The notes below the pieces were generated by a model, which made no database searches, was not told the DNA's origin, and was given only the letters and a program-made list of their open reading frames with translations. 64,000 nt of DNA, taken from assembly GCF_000220565.1 (NCBI RefSeq), contig NZ_AFPM01000017.1:62001-126000 (forward strand), written 5' to 3'. This document shows positions 37,421 through 45,256 of the stretch, in pieces; position 1 is the first letter of the stretch; every line of letters begins with the position of its first letter. The translations under genes were made by a program, and so were the position numbers. The stretch is from Oceanicola sp. S124. Lineage in GTDB: Bacteria; Pseudomonadota; Alphaproteobacteria; Rhodobacterales; Rhodobacteraceae.

Positions 37421-38530
37421 TCAGAGCGATCCGGGGTCGACCTTGGAGAAGACCTCTTCCCAGAGCTTGGCGGAGAAGGCATCGACATCCGTGCCGATCT
37501 CGGCCGAGTAGCCGCGCCAGGTCTCGACGTTGGCCAGGTAGGTGTCGAGCAGGGCACCCGGATCGGCCAGGCCGAGCTGCTTGCCGTTCTCGATCAGGCG
37601 CGCGCGGTCGGCATCGACGAAGCCGGCGACCATGGCGGCGATGTCCTCTCCGGCCGGAACCAGCTCGACGCCCATTTCGGCCTGCTGGGCTTCAAAGCTC
37701 TGCTGGTCACGCAGGACGTAGTTGCCGATGGTATGCTTGGCGGTGACCAGGGCAGAGGCGCGAAGGTGGGCGGCCTGGGCCTCGGGGCTCATGTCCAGGA
37801 AGGTATCGCGGTTCATCGCGAAGCCGACGGCCGGGGCGGCAACGCCGAGCGGCAGGTCGGTGACATGCTTGGCATATTCGCCGTAGCCGTAGGTCTGCAG
37901 CCATTCGCGCGCCGCCATCAGGCAGTCGAGCCCGCCGCGTTGCAGCAGGCTGACCGCTTCGGTCAGGGTGACGGACATCGGGGTGGCGCCGCCCAGGGCC
38001 GCCATTTCGCTATAGCCGCCGGTGGCGCGCACGCGCATGCCCTTCAGGTCGGCCATGGTCGCGACGGGTTTGGTGCACATCAGCCGGTACGAGGCCGAGG
38101 CGAACCCGCCGAGCGGCAGCACGTTGTTGTCCCTCGCCTCGTCCAGGCACTCGGGGCAGTCGAGGAAGATCGTCTGGGCTGCCGCGCCGGCCACGGCCAC
38201 CGGGTCATCGCCTGGAACCACGGTGGAATAGAGCAGCGTCAGGGAGGGCATGGCCTCGGGCGTGTAGACCGGGATCGCGAGGCCCGCCTGCATCAGGTTG
38301 TCGTCCACCGCCGCAAGCGAGCCGCGCCCATCGGAGAGCTGGCCGCCGGCGATCAGCTCCCACTGGATCTCGCCGTCGGTCTCGGCCTCGATCTGGGCGA
38401 AGGCCTCGGGCAGGGTGTCGGTGTTGAGATAATCCGACGCCGGCGGCCAGGAGCCGTAGATCGGCGTCTCGGCCAGGGCCGTGCCCGCAAACAGGGCCGC
38501 CGTGGCGGCGAGTGTCATGGTCATCTTCAT
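37421..38530 (-). CDS. dctP: TRAP transporter periplasmic binding protein (DctP)
   Basis: The 369-residue protein has a signal peptide (MKMTMTLAATAALFAGTALA, cut after ALA). The mature part shows the DctP layout, with ADLKGMRVRATGGYSEMAAL, the highly conserved segment whose Arg binds the carboxylate of the substrate, and LLQRGGLDCLM. It delivers an organic acid to the permease. A CYP199-like P450 in the same operon suggests an aromatic acid. DctP is usually 320-340; this is slightly longer. Confidence 0.92.
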   Translation of the reverse strand: MKMTMTLAATAALFAGTALAETPIYGSWPPASDYLNTDTLPEAFAQIEAETDGEIQWELIAGGQLSDGRGSLAAVDDNLMQAGLAIPVYTPEAMPSLTLLYSTVVPGDDPVAVAGAAAQTIFLDCPECLDEARDNNVLPLGGFASASYRLMCTKPVATMADLKGMRVRATGGYSEMAALGGATPMSVTLTEAVSLLQRGGLDCLMAAREWLQTYGYGEYAKHVTDLPLGVAAPAVGFAMNRDTFLDMSPEAQAAHLRASALVTAKHTIGNYVLRDQQSFEAQQAEMGVELVPAGEDIAAMVAGFVDADRARLIENGKQLGLADPGALLDTYLANVETWRGYSAEIGTDVDAFSAKLWEEVFSKVDPGSL

Positions 38531-38567
38531 CTTGGGTCCTCCCTTGAATTGGTCCCTTGCTAGGACC

Positions 38568-38590
38568 GCCGCGCCCTCCTCCGGCGCGGC
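38568..38590 (-). repeat. Hairpin between P450 and dctP
   Basis: GCCGCGCC/GGCGCGGC form a perfect 8-bp stem with a 7-base loop between the P450 stop and the binding-protein start. No T-run follows, so it is not a clear terminator; it may limit read-through. Confidence 0.55.
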
Positions 38591-38605
38591 GTCATCGGTA
38601 ATTTT

Positions 38606-39808
38606 TCAGGCGGGCTCCACCTCGACCGGGATCGAGTGGTAGCCGCGCAGCCAGTTGATGTGGACCGGCTCGGGCGTGCCGGCCAGGTGGATGCGGCGCA
38701 CCTTGCGGGCCAGGGCCTGCAGAACGCTTTCAGCTTCCAGCCGGGCCACCATCTGGCCGACGCAGCCGTGGATCCCGGTGCCGAAGGCCAGATGGCCGAC
38801 CGGGCGCCGGGTGATGTCATAGCTGTCGGGATCCTCCCACTTGGCGGGATCGCGATTCGCGGCCGAAAGCCACATCAGAACCTTCTCCTCGGGCCCCATG
38901 CGGACGCCGGCGAAGTCGGTCGCCGCGCGGGTGGTGCGCCCGATCACCGGGCTGGGCGCGCGGAAGCGCAGGCCCTCCTCGAAGGCGGGGCGGGCCAGCG
39001 TCGGGTCGGCGCGCAGCATGTCCCATTGCCCGGGCCGTTCGATCAGCGACATCAGGGTCAGGCCGATGCCGAAGACGGTGGTGTCGATCCCTGCCGAGAT
39101 GAAGGCGCGCACCAGCATGCCCGCATCCTCGTGGCTGATCTCTCCGGCATGGGCCGCCGCGTAGATCTCGGCGCCGAAGCTGTCTGGCAGGATGTTCTCT
39201 TCGCGCATCTGCTCGGCCACATAGGCGAAGGTGCCGTTCTCCTCGACGATCCGCCGGGCCTCCTGGTAGAGCTCGTTCTTGGGGCCCATGGCGTTGAAAT
39301 TCAACGTGGAATAGGGCATCAGATGCGACCGCCCCTCAGGCTTCAGCCCGGCAGCGTCGGGCAGGACCTTGAAGGGGAAGGCGAAGGCCAGATCGGCGGC
39401 GATGTCGAAGCGGCGACGCTCGACCAGCGCGTCGACCATGCGGTCGGCCTCGGCGGCAAAGCCCTCGGCCAGCCGCCGCAGGGCGCGCGGTGACAGCACC
39501 TTGGCCAGCACCTGCCGGTTGGGCGTATGCACCGGCGGATCGGCTTCGAGGATGATCGAGGGTTTGCGCCAGGGCTCGTCCCGCACGACGTTGGTCATCC
39601 CGGTGCCGAAGGCCGACGAGAAGCGTTTCCAGTCGCCGAAGATCTCGCGGATCTCGGCATCCCGCCCGGTGGCCCAGAACCCGTACTTCGGGATCCAGAC
39701 CACCGGCCCGGCCTCGCGGATGGCGCGATCCAGCGCGTCGGGGTCATTGCGGGCCTCAGCGCAGAACGGATCGATGTCGAGCACGGGGCGCGTGTCGGTC
39801 ACTGTCAT
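38606..39808 (-). CDS. Cytochrome P450, CYP199-like
   Basis: The 400-residue protein has all P450 signatures: I-helix ISAGIDTTVFGIG (about 238-250), ExxR in EEGLRFRAPSP (about 280) and the heme loop FGTGIHGCVGQMVARLEAE with Cys near 348. Segments such as PSIILEADPPVHT, STLNFNAMGPKNEL and YDITRRPVGH closely resemble what I recall of CYP199A, which oxidises or O-demethylates para-substituted benzoates. It is soluble. The ferredoxin (42160) and reductase (34306) nearby are its likely partners. Start at ATG 39808 has GGAGGAGGAGA upstream. Confidence 0.9.
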   Translation of the reverse strand: MTVTDTRPVLDIDPFCAEARNDPDALDRAIREAGPVVWIPKYGFWATGRDAEIREIFGDWKRFSSAFGTGMTNVVRDEPWRKPSIILEADPPVHTPNRQVLAKVLSPRALRRLAEGFAAEADRMVDALVERRRFDIAADLAFAFPFKVLPDAAGLKPEGRSHLMPYSTLNFNAMGPKNELYQEARRIVEENGTFAYVAEQMREENILPDSFGAEIYAAAHAGEISHEDAGMLVRAFISAGIDTTVFGIGLTLMSLIERPGQWDMLRADPTLARPAFEEGLRFRAPSPVIGRTTRAATDFAGVRMGPEEKVLMWLSAANRDPAKWEDPDSYDITRRPVGHLAFGTGIHGCVGQMVARLEAESVLQALARKVRRIHLAGTPEPVHINWLRGYHSIPVEVEPA

Positions 39809-39833
39809 GATCTGGGGTCTCCTCCTCCAGATA

Positions 39834-39870
39834 GTTTAATGAGCAACAAATTTACTTTGCAACTCAATTG
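39834..39870. promoter_or_regulatory. Putative MarR operator upstream of the P450
   Basis: GTTTAATGAGCAAC (39834-39847) matches GTTTAATATGCAAC upstream of the ferredoxin gene in 12 of 14 bases. A second TTGCAACTCAATTG lies at 39857-39870. This AT-rich stretch stands out from the GC-rich cluster and should hold the P450 promoter. Confidence 0.6.
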
Positions 39871-39906
39871 TCGTGCTGCGGAGGAATTCTCCGCATCGGG
39901 ATTGGT

Positions 39907-41583
39907 TCAGAGCGCGCGGGCGGCGGCGTCGAGCCAGAGGGCAACCGCTTCTGCGCCGGGGTCGACATGACCCAGAACGCGATCGCCGACATAGCTTGAC
40001 CGGCCGCGGCGCGGGCGCATGTCCCTGGTCGCTTCGGCCCCCTCGCGGGCGGCCTGGGCTGCGCGCTGCAGCGCCTGCGCCATGGTGTCTGCGCCCTCCA
40101 TCGCGCGGGCCGCCGGCAGCAGCGCATCGACCATGGTCCGGTCCCCGGCCTGTGCTCCGCCAAGTGCCTGAAGGGCCGTGACCCCGGCGTCGAAGGCATG
40201 TGCCAGTTGTGCCGCTGCCGCGCCCTCGGCCTGTTCCAGCGCATTGCCGGCGGCAGTCGCTAGGATCGCGTAAAGCGGGCCGGAGGTACCGCCGGTGCTG
40301 CGGCGCACGATAGCTCCGACTTCTCGCCAGAAGGGGGCGCCAGAGAGGGTGGCCAGGCGCGGCCCTGCGGCCAGGATGGCCTCAGCCCCCGAGGCGAGAG
40401 AGCGGCCAATGTCGCCGTCCCCCACGATCTGATCCATGCGGGTCAGCTGGGGTTCGGCGGCGATGATCGCCTCGCAGCAGGCCAGGGTGACGCGCAGCAG
40501 GGTGGCGTCGCCCTCGCCGCTGGCTGCGTCTTGCGCCGGTTGTGCGGGGGCCGGCACTACCGGGGTCTCGGCGGGGCAGGTGGCCCTTGCCCAGGCGGGG
40601 GCCGCGGTCTCCGCGTCCAGAGCCGCGCGGTCGGCCTCGGTCAGGCGCATCAGCGACAGCGAAACGCCGGCCATGTCGATGGCGGTCAGCAGCGTCCCGG
40701 TGATCACCCGTTCGACCCTCAGGCCACGGCGGGCGCATGCGGTCAGCGCGTCGCCGGTGACGATGGCCAGTTCCATGGGCGGGGTGGCCCCCAGGTTGTT
40801 GACCAGCAGGCAGACCGGGGTATCGGCGGCCAGGTCGCGGTCGGCCACGATCTTCCCGATCATCAGGTCCGTCACGTTCCGGGAGGAGGACAGGGGGACC
40901 CGCTCAAGCCCGGCTTCGCCATGAATGCCCAGGCCCAGCTCCATCTCGTCAGGGCCCAGTTCGAAATTCGGACGCCCGGCCGCGGGAACGGTGCAGGGCG
41001 ACAGGGCCACACCCATTGACCCCACGGCGGCGATGGCCGCCTCGGCACGGGCCTTCACCTCGGCCAGGGGCAGCCCGGCCTCGGCGGCGGCACCGGCGAT
41101 CTTGTGCACCAGCACGGTGCCCGCGATGCCGCGGCGGCCGGCAGTGTCCTCGGCGCTGCCCAGGGCGCAGTCGTCATCGACCACCACCAGCTCTGTCTCG
41201 ATCCCCTCGCCGCGCGCGATCTGCGCTGCCAGGCCAAAGTTCAGCCGGTCGCCGGTGTAGTTCTTCACGATCAGCAGGACGCCGCCCGGCCCGGCCACGG
41301 CGCGAATGCCGTCCAGGACCTGGTCGGTGGAGGGCGAGGCGAAGACATCCCCCGCCACCGCAGCGGTCAGCATGCCCTTGCCCACGAAGCCCGCATGGGC
41401 CGGCTCGTGACCGGAGCCGCCACCGGACAGCAGGGCGACCTTGCCTGCGCCTGTCACCGCTTCCAGGTCAGCCCGCAGGACGATGGTACGCCCCTCGATC
41501 AGGCGCAGGCCCGGCTGGCTGCGTACATAGCCCGACAGGGCGTCCGGAACGACTGAGGCCACCTCGTTGATCAACTTTTTCAT
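39907..41583 (-). CDS. Dihydroxyacetone kinase, ATP type (DhaK-DhaL fusion)
   Basis: The 558-residue protein phosphorylates dihydroxyacetone. The DhaK half has GGGSGHEPAHAGFVGKGML (about 52-70), KNYTGDRLNFGLAAQ and GIHGE near residue 218, the His that binds substrate as a hemiaminal. The DhaL half has VGDGDIGRSLASG (about 387), GGTSGPLYA and RSSYVGDRVLGHVDPG. DhaL usually reads GDGDHG; here Ile replaces His. The one-chain form is the ATP-dependent kind. The start is ATG 41583. It is the first gene of the leftward operon, divergent from a MarR gene. Confidence 0.9.
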   Translation of the reverse strand: MKKLINEVASVVPDALSGYVRSQPGLRLIEGRTIVLRADLEAVTGAGKVALLSGGGSGHEPAHAGFVGKGMLTAAVAGDVFASPSTDQVLDGIRAVAGPGGVLLIVKNYTGDRLNFGLAAQIARGEGIETELVVVDDDCALGSAEDTAGRRGIAGTVLVHKIAGAAAEAGLPLAEVKARAEAAIAAVGSMGVALSPCTVPAAGRPNFELGPDEMELGLGIHGEAGLERVPLSSSRNVTDLMIGKIVADRDLAADTPVCLLVNNLGATPPMELAIVTGDALTACARRGLRVERVITGTLLTAIDMAGVSLSLMRLTEADRAALDAETAAPAWARATCPAETPVVPAPAQPAQDAASGEGDATLLRVTLACCEAIIAAEPQLTRMDQIVGDGDIGRSLASGAEAILAAGPRLATLSGAPFWREVGAIVRRSTGGTSGPLYAILATAAGNALEQAEGAAAAQLAHAFDAGVTALQALGGAQAGDRTMVDALLPAARAMEGADTMAQALQRAAQAAREGAEATRDMRPRRGRSSYVGDRVLGHVDPGAEAVALWLDAAARAL

Positions 41584-41600
41584 TGGTTCCTCCCATTGCA

Positions 41601-41614
41601 GTTTGCAATTAAAC
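41601..41614. promoter_or_regulatory. Putative MarR operator between kinase and marR
   Basis: Read on the minus strand, GTTTAATTGCAAAC resembles the sites at 39834 and 42519. It lies 18 bases from the kinase start and 42 from the MarR start, a good place to control both. Confidence 0.55.
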
Positions 41615-41655
41615 TTGTTTCGGTAGCATCTCGCGACAACAAGAGGAGAGCACTG

Positions 41656-42147
41656 ATGGCCGATGACCAGATTGTCACCGACGGGGACCTCTCCGTTCGT
41701 GCGCACAGCTATGCTCCCTATTTCCTGTCGTTGATTAGCAACCGGCTGTCCTGGGGGGCATCCCAGCTCTACCTGACCCTTTTCGACCTCGGTCTGAACG
41801 AATGGCGCATCCTGTCGGCGTTGCGCAACGAGCCCGGCGTGCAGGCCCTGCGGGTGTCCGAGATGGTCGCGATGAACAAGTCCGTGGTCAGCCGTTCGAC
41901 GCGCAGGCTCGAGGTGCTGGGTCTCGCCGTGGCGCGGCTGGAACTTGGCAAGCGGCGTCTTTTCCTGACCCCGAAGGGGGCCGAGATGCACGATAGGATC
42001 ATCGAGATCGCCCTGCGTCGCGAGGCGGCGCTTCTGGACGGTATCGAGGGCGAGGAGCGCGAGGTACTCTTCGGTCTGCTGCGCCGGATGACCGAGAACC
42101 TGTCGAAGGTCGAGGCCGTGGATCGCGACCTGACCGGCAAGAGCTGA
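41656..42147 (+). CDS. MarR-family transcriptional regulator
   Basis: The 163-residue protein starts at ATG 41656 after AAGAGGAGAG. The winged helix spans about 45-125: NEWRILSALRNEPGVQALRV, MNKSVVSRSTRRLEVLGLAV, then the wing LGKRRLFLTPKGAEM. MarR proteins usually repress catabolic genes until a phenolic or aromatic ligand binds. It diverges from the kinase gene and meets the ferredoxin gene tail to tail. The repeated GTTTAAT..GCAAC sites in three promoters are its likely targets. Confidence 0.88.
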   Translation: MADDQIVTDGDLSVRAHSYAPYFLSLISNRLSWGASQLYLTLFDLGLNEWRILSALRNEPGVQALRVSEMVAMNKSVVSRSTRRLEVLGLAVARLELGKRRLFLTPKGAEMHDRIIEIALRREAALLDGIEGEEREVLFGLLRRMTENLSKVEAVDRDLTGKS

Positions 42148-42159
42148 CGTCGCATCCCG

Positions 42160-42483
42160 CTAGTACTGGCAGGCTGGCATCTGGACGATCATGCCCTCCA
42201 TCGCGGAGGTAACGAGGATCTGGCAGCCCAGGCGGCTGCGCTCGGTCACCTCGTCGGCGGCACTTTCCAGCATGTCATCCTCGATCGCGGCACGCGGCGG
42301 AACGCGGCTGTCATCTTCTTCGGCAATATAGACGTGGCAGGTTGCGCACATGGCGGAGCCACCGCATTCGCCGACGATTCCCTCCAGCCCGTTGCTGATC
42401 GCAGCCAGCATCAAGCTTGTACCGGGCTCCACCTCCACCGGGTGGTCCTTGCCCTCGGATGTGCGAAATACGATTCGTGTCAT
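42160..42483 (-). CDS. 2Fe-2S ferredoxin, adrenodoxin/putidaredoxin type
   Basis: The 107-residue protein carries the cluster ligands C40, C46 and C49 in ECGGSAMCATCHVY and C87 in LGCQI, the CX5CX2C...C pattern of P450-type vertebrate-like ferredoxins. It carries electrons from the reductase (34306) to the P450. It has its own promoter region with a copy of the shared motif. Length is typical. Confidence 0.92.
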   Translation of the reverse strand: MTRIVFRTSEGKDHPVEVEPGTSLMLAAISNGLEGIVGECGGSAMCATCHVYIAEEDDSRVPPRAAIEDDMLESAADEVTERSRLGCQILVTSAMEGMIVQMPACQY

Positions 42484-42511
42484 GTCGATCCTCCTCAGGG
42501 AGGTTTATATA

Positions 42512-42532
42512 GCAACTGGTTTAATATGCAAC
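42512..42532. promoter_or_regulatory. Putative MarR operator upstream of the ferredoxin
   Basis: GTTTAATATGCAAC (42519-42532) is preceded by GCAAC (42512), so GCAAC flanks the AT-rich core on both sides. It lies 29-49 bases upstream of the start codon at 42483. Confidence 0.6.
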
Positions 42533-42854
42533 AATGTGCCGGCACTCCTGGCGGCTCGGGCTAGGGGCGCGCGCGGGCCTTGTTCCGCTGTCGCCGTTTC
42601 CCGGAAGCAGCCGCTCATGCGACGCAATTGGCCTCTTTGAGCCCGGTCGCCTGGACGCTGCGCAGACGATGAACAGCAACCTCGGGGGGCGGAGGCCTTT
42701 GTTGCATGATCTTGGCTTCACCCGCCGAGGCGGTCTGCAGAGGGGGAATGGCAAGAGCCGAAAGGCCGCCGCGCTGTGCCCCTAGGGGCCGGGCCGGGCC
42801 GGCGCACGGTCAGCAGAAGCAAGTGACGGGCAGTCACATGAGAGGATGACAGCC
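42533..42854. other. 322-bp gap without a supported gene
   Basis: The open frames here have no start signals. TTTGTTGCATGATCTTGGC at 42699 recalls the end of some IS elements, but there is no transposase, so nothing is called. Confidence 0.45.
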
Positions 42855-43187
42855 TCACGGCTCTTGGGGGGCGGCGTGATCCGGATCTGCCATCAGGCTG
42901 GCTTCCCGCGCGATTCCCCATTCGATCAGCGCGGTCCAGAGCGTTTCGGCCAGATCGGGATCGAGCGCCTGCGCCGCGGCCCGCTGCCGGACACGCGCGA
43001 TCACTTCCGCGACGCGATCCGAGGTCCGCGGCGGCAAGCCTTCACCGCGCTTCAGCGTGGCAGCGCGGTCGACATAGCCCGCCCGGCGCACAAGGAGCTC
43101 AATGAGCGCATCATCGATCCTGTCTATTTCCTGGCGCAGCTCGGCCATGGTCTCGCAGTCTGCGGGGGAACGGGTCATCTCAGTCAC
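42855..43187 (-). CDS. Chorismate mutase-like protein, AroQ type
   Basis: The 110-residue protein has the AroQ helix ELRQEIDRIDDALIELLVRR (about 16-35) with Arg and Asp in the usual places, followed by AGYVDRAATLK and LDPDLAETLWTALIEWGIAR. Enzymes of this fold convert chorismate to prephenate, or lyse isochorismate. The protein is single-domain, so it is the short form. Its start overlaps the LysE stop by four bases, so the two genes are coupled. Confidence 0.8.
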   Translation of the reverse strand: MTEMTRSPADCETMAELRQEIDRIDDALIELLVRRAGYVDRAATLKRGEGLPPRTSDRVAEVIARVRQRAAAQALDPDLAETLWTALIEWGIAREASLMADPDHAAPQEP

Positions 43188-43792
43188 TCCATCAAGGCGA
43201 GCCGCAGCCCGAGCGCGGCAAACGAGGCGGCAAAGCCGCCGCGCAGCCAGGCCATCGCGCCGGGGCGCGACAGCACGCGGTCCCGCAGGGTGGCTGCGAA
43301 GGCACCATAAAGGGCGAAGGCGGCGAAGGTCAAAACCATGAAGACGAGGGCCAGCCCGGCCATGCGCCAGGCGGCGTCCGGTGCCTCTGCCGGCACGAAC
43401 TGGGGCAGGAATGCCAGGAAGAAGACCGAGAGTTTCGGATTCAACAGGTTCAGCGCCACGCCGTCACGGATCAGTCGCGACGCAGGCTGGTGAGGGGCCT
43501 GCCGCTCAACCGAAAGGGCCCCGGTCCCCCGCCAGACCTGCCATGCCATCCAGAGCAGAAAAGCCACCCCGGCGAGCTTCAGGGCCTGGAAGGCAAGGGC
43601 GCTCGCGTGGAGCAGCGCGGCAAGGCCCAGGATCGAGGCGGCCATATGGGGTACGATGCCAAGCGTGCAGCCCGCCGCCGCGACGAGACCCGCCCGCAAA
43701 CCCTGCGCCAGAGAGACGGCCAGAGTATAGATGACGCCGGTGCCGGGCATCAGAACAACGATCAGTGCGGTAGCGAAGAAAGACCAGGTCAT
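43184..43792 (-). CDS. LysE/RhtB family exporter
   Basis: The 202-residue membrane protein has the family pattern: MTWSFFATALIVVLMPGTGV at the start, then LAQGLRAGLVAAAGCTLGIV, ASALAFQALKLAGVAFLLWM and LNPKLSVFFLAFLPQFV. These proteins export amino acids or related compounds. It is coupled to a chorismate mutase-like gene and an AraC gene, so export of an aromatic amino acid or relative is possible (inference). Confidence 0.9.
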   Translation of the reverse strand: MTWSFFATALIVVLMPGTGVIYTLAVSLAQGLRAGLVAAAGCTLGIVPHMAASILGLAALLHASALAFQALKLAGVAFLLWMAWQVWRGTGALSVERQAPHQPASRLIRDGVALNLLNPKLSVFFLAFLPQFVPAEAPDAAWRMAGLALVFMVLTFAAFALYGAFAATLRDRVLSRPGAMAWLRGGFAASFAALGLRLALME

Positions 43793-44031
43793 GTGGCGGC
43801 CCCCACGCCAAAGGCCCCGGCGCCATCGCGCGACAGGGCGATGCGAACCGTTGTCCCGTGGTCCGGCACGATTCGGACAAGCGCGTCTCGTACCGCCGCC
43901 TCGCGCAGTGCTTCGAGGGCGGTCTGGGCGCGACGCAAGGTCAGGCAGTCGGCCTCAATCGCTCTTTGGCGACTGGTCCGGCAGCGGTCATGCGGGGTGT
44001 CGAAGAAGATTGTCATCGCCCGGTCATGCAC
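43789..44031 (-). CDS. Small protein, unknown function
   Basis: The 80-residue frame overlaps both neighbours by a few bases (ATGA type at each end), which supports a real gene. It reads MTIFFDTPHDRCRTSRQRAI and ADCLTLRRAQTALEALREAA. The start may be ATG 44031 or the second Met six codons later. I do not recognise it. Confidence 0.5.
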   Translation of the reverse strand: MHDRAMTIFFDTPHDRCRTSRQRAIEADCLTLRRAQTALEALREAAVRDALVRIVPDHGTTVRIALSRDGAGAFGVGAAT

Positions 44032-44884
44032 CGGTCGAGGACTCTCCGTCTTGAACGATCTTGGCGTTGTGTCCGATCGCCCCCGCCCGCCAGCGCCCCG
44101 GCGGCAGGCCGAACTGGCGCGCGAAGGCGCGGGTCAGATGGGCCTGGTCGGCAAAGCCGAATGCCGCGGCAACACCTGCTGCGCTCTCTCCCGCCGCGAG
44201 AGCCTGTCGCGCCAGGCGCAGACGCAACTGCATCGCATAGGCATGGGGCGTGGCCCCGGTCTCGCGCCGGAACCTTCGCAATGCCCCCGTCCGGCCCATC
44301 CCCATCAGCGCCGCCACCTCGTCGAGAGAGGGGGGCGCGTCGGGCAGGTCGGCGATGCGCTCCTTGACGCGCCGGGTGGCCAGAGAGGGCGCGCTGCGCC
44401 AGGCGATCAGGTCACCCGCACGACGAGGCGCGAGTACGGTCGTCAGCAGATCGGTCAGCGTCTCCTCAACCTCATTCGCCTCCCCGCACGCCAGCGCGCG
44501 CAGAGCGGCATCCGCAAGCAGGGCGAGACCCGGATCATGACAGGCCCCGAAGCCGATCTCGCGGCGCGCGGCCTCAGCGCCTGCAAGGCGGGCGACCATG
44601 GCGGGGTCAATGTAGATCATCTCCCAGGTGCGGGCCTCGCCGATCGGCGCACCATCGTGCATCTCATCGGGAGTGACGGCGATCAGGTCGCCCGGCCCCG
44701 CCTCCACCGGCCCGCAACCGGACCACGACGCATGTCCGCCGGCACGCACCACGCCCAGGCCAAACTGATCGTGGGAATGGCGCGGAAAGGTTCGCGCCGA
44801 GGCAAGAGACACGCCCTCGACGCCTGCCAGGCAGGCTGGAAGCAATATGGCATGGTGAGACGACGGGTCAGGCATCGCATTCAT
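44024..44884 (-). CDS. AraC-family transcriptional regulator
   Basis: The 286-residue protein has a cupin-like N-terminal domain (RTFPRHSHDQFGLGVVRAGG, metal- or ligand-binding pattern) and a C-terminal double HTH (SLDEVAALMGMGRTGALRRF and ESAAGVAAAFGFADQAHLTR, then RAFARQFGLPPGRWR). It likely controls the LysE operon in response to a small molecule. It is the first gene of that leftward operon. ATG 44884 or ATG 44875 could start it. Confidence 0.88.
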   Translation of the reverse strand: MNAMPDPSSHHAILLPACLAGVEGVSLASARTFPRHSHDQFGLGVVRAGGHASWSGCGPVEAGPGDLIAVTPDEMHDGAPIGEARTWEMIYIDPAMVARLAGAEAARREIGFGACHDPGLALLADAALRALACGEANEVEETLTDLLTTVLAPRRAGDLIAWRSAPSLATRRVKERIADLPDAPPSLDEVAALMGMGRTGALRRFRRETGATPHAYAMQLRLRLARQALAAGESAAGVAAAFGFADQAHLTRAFARQFGLPPGRWRAGAIGHNAKIVQDGESSTGA

Positions 44885-45256
44885 TTACCAATCTACGCCA
44901 GACGAGGTCGAGGATCTAAATGGCAGGCCAGCGCGTCGTGGCATTCTGACCGATGCGGTTTTTCATGCAACGCCCGGCGAGAGCCCCTCATGTCCGCCTT
45001 GGGGTCGTCCTTTCAGCTTGCGATGAAGGTCCGCCCTTGCGCGCACTTCCGTCCGTCCGTCCGGAGGGGGATCTGAAAGTCAGGGAAAGATGCTTCTGGG
45101 CGGTGGGCTTGCCGTCGGTTCCGCGCTCGGCTGACAGGAGAGGGAGCCCGCCCTGATGGGAGATGCCTTGACCCCGATCCGTTCGCTGGCCTTGGGCAGC
45201 GGCCAACGGCCGAAGGTCGTGGCGACCGCGCCACGGGGTGGCGCGGTCGGAAGGGG
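44885..45256. other. 372-bp gap without a supported gene
   Basis: Short open frames here are GC-rich shadows without start signals. A CCGT tandem repeat (CGTCCGTCCGTCCG near 45050) is the only feature of note. Confidence 0.45.

Noticed and set aside
42699-42720. IS-end-like TTTGTTGCATGATC
   Set aside because: Single short match with no partner repeat or transposase nearby.
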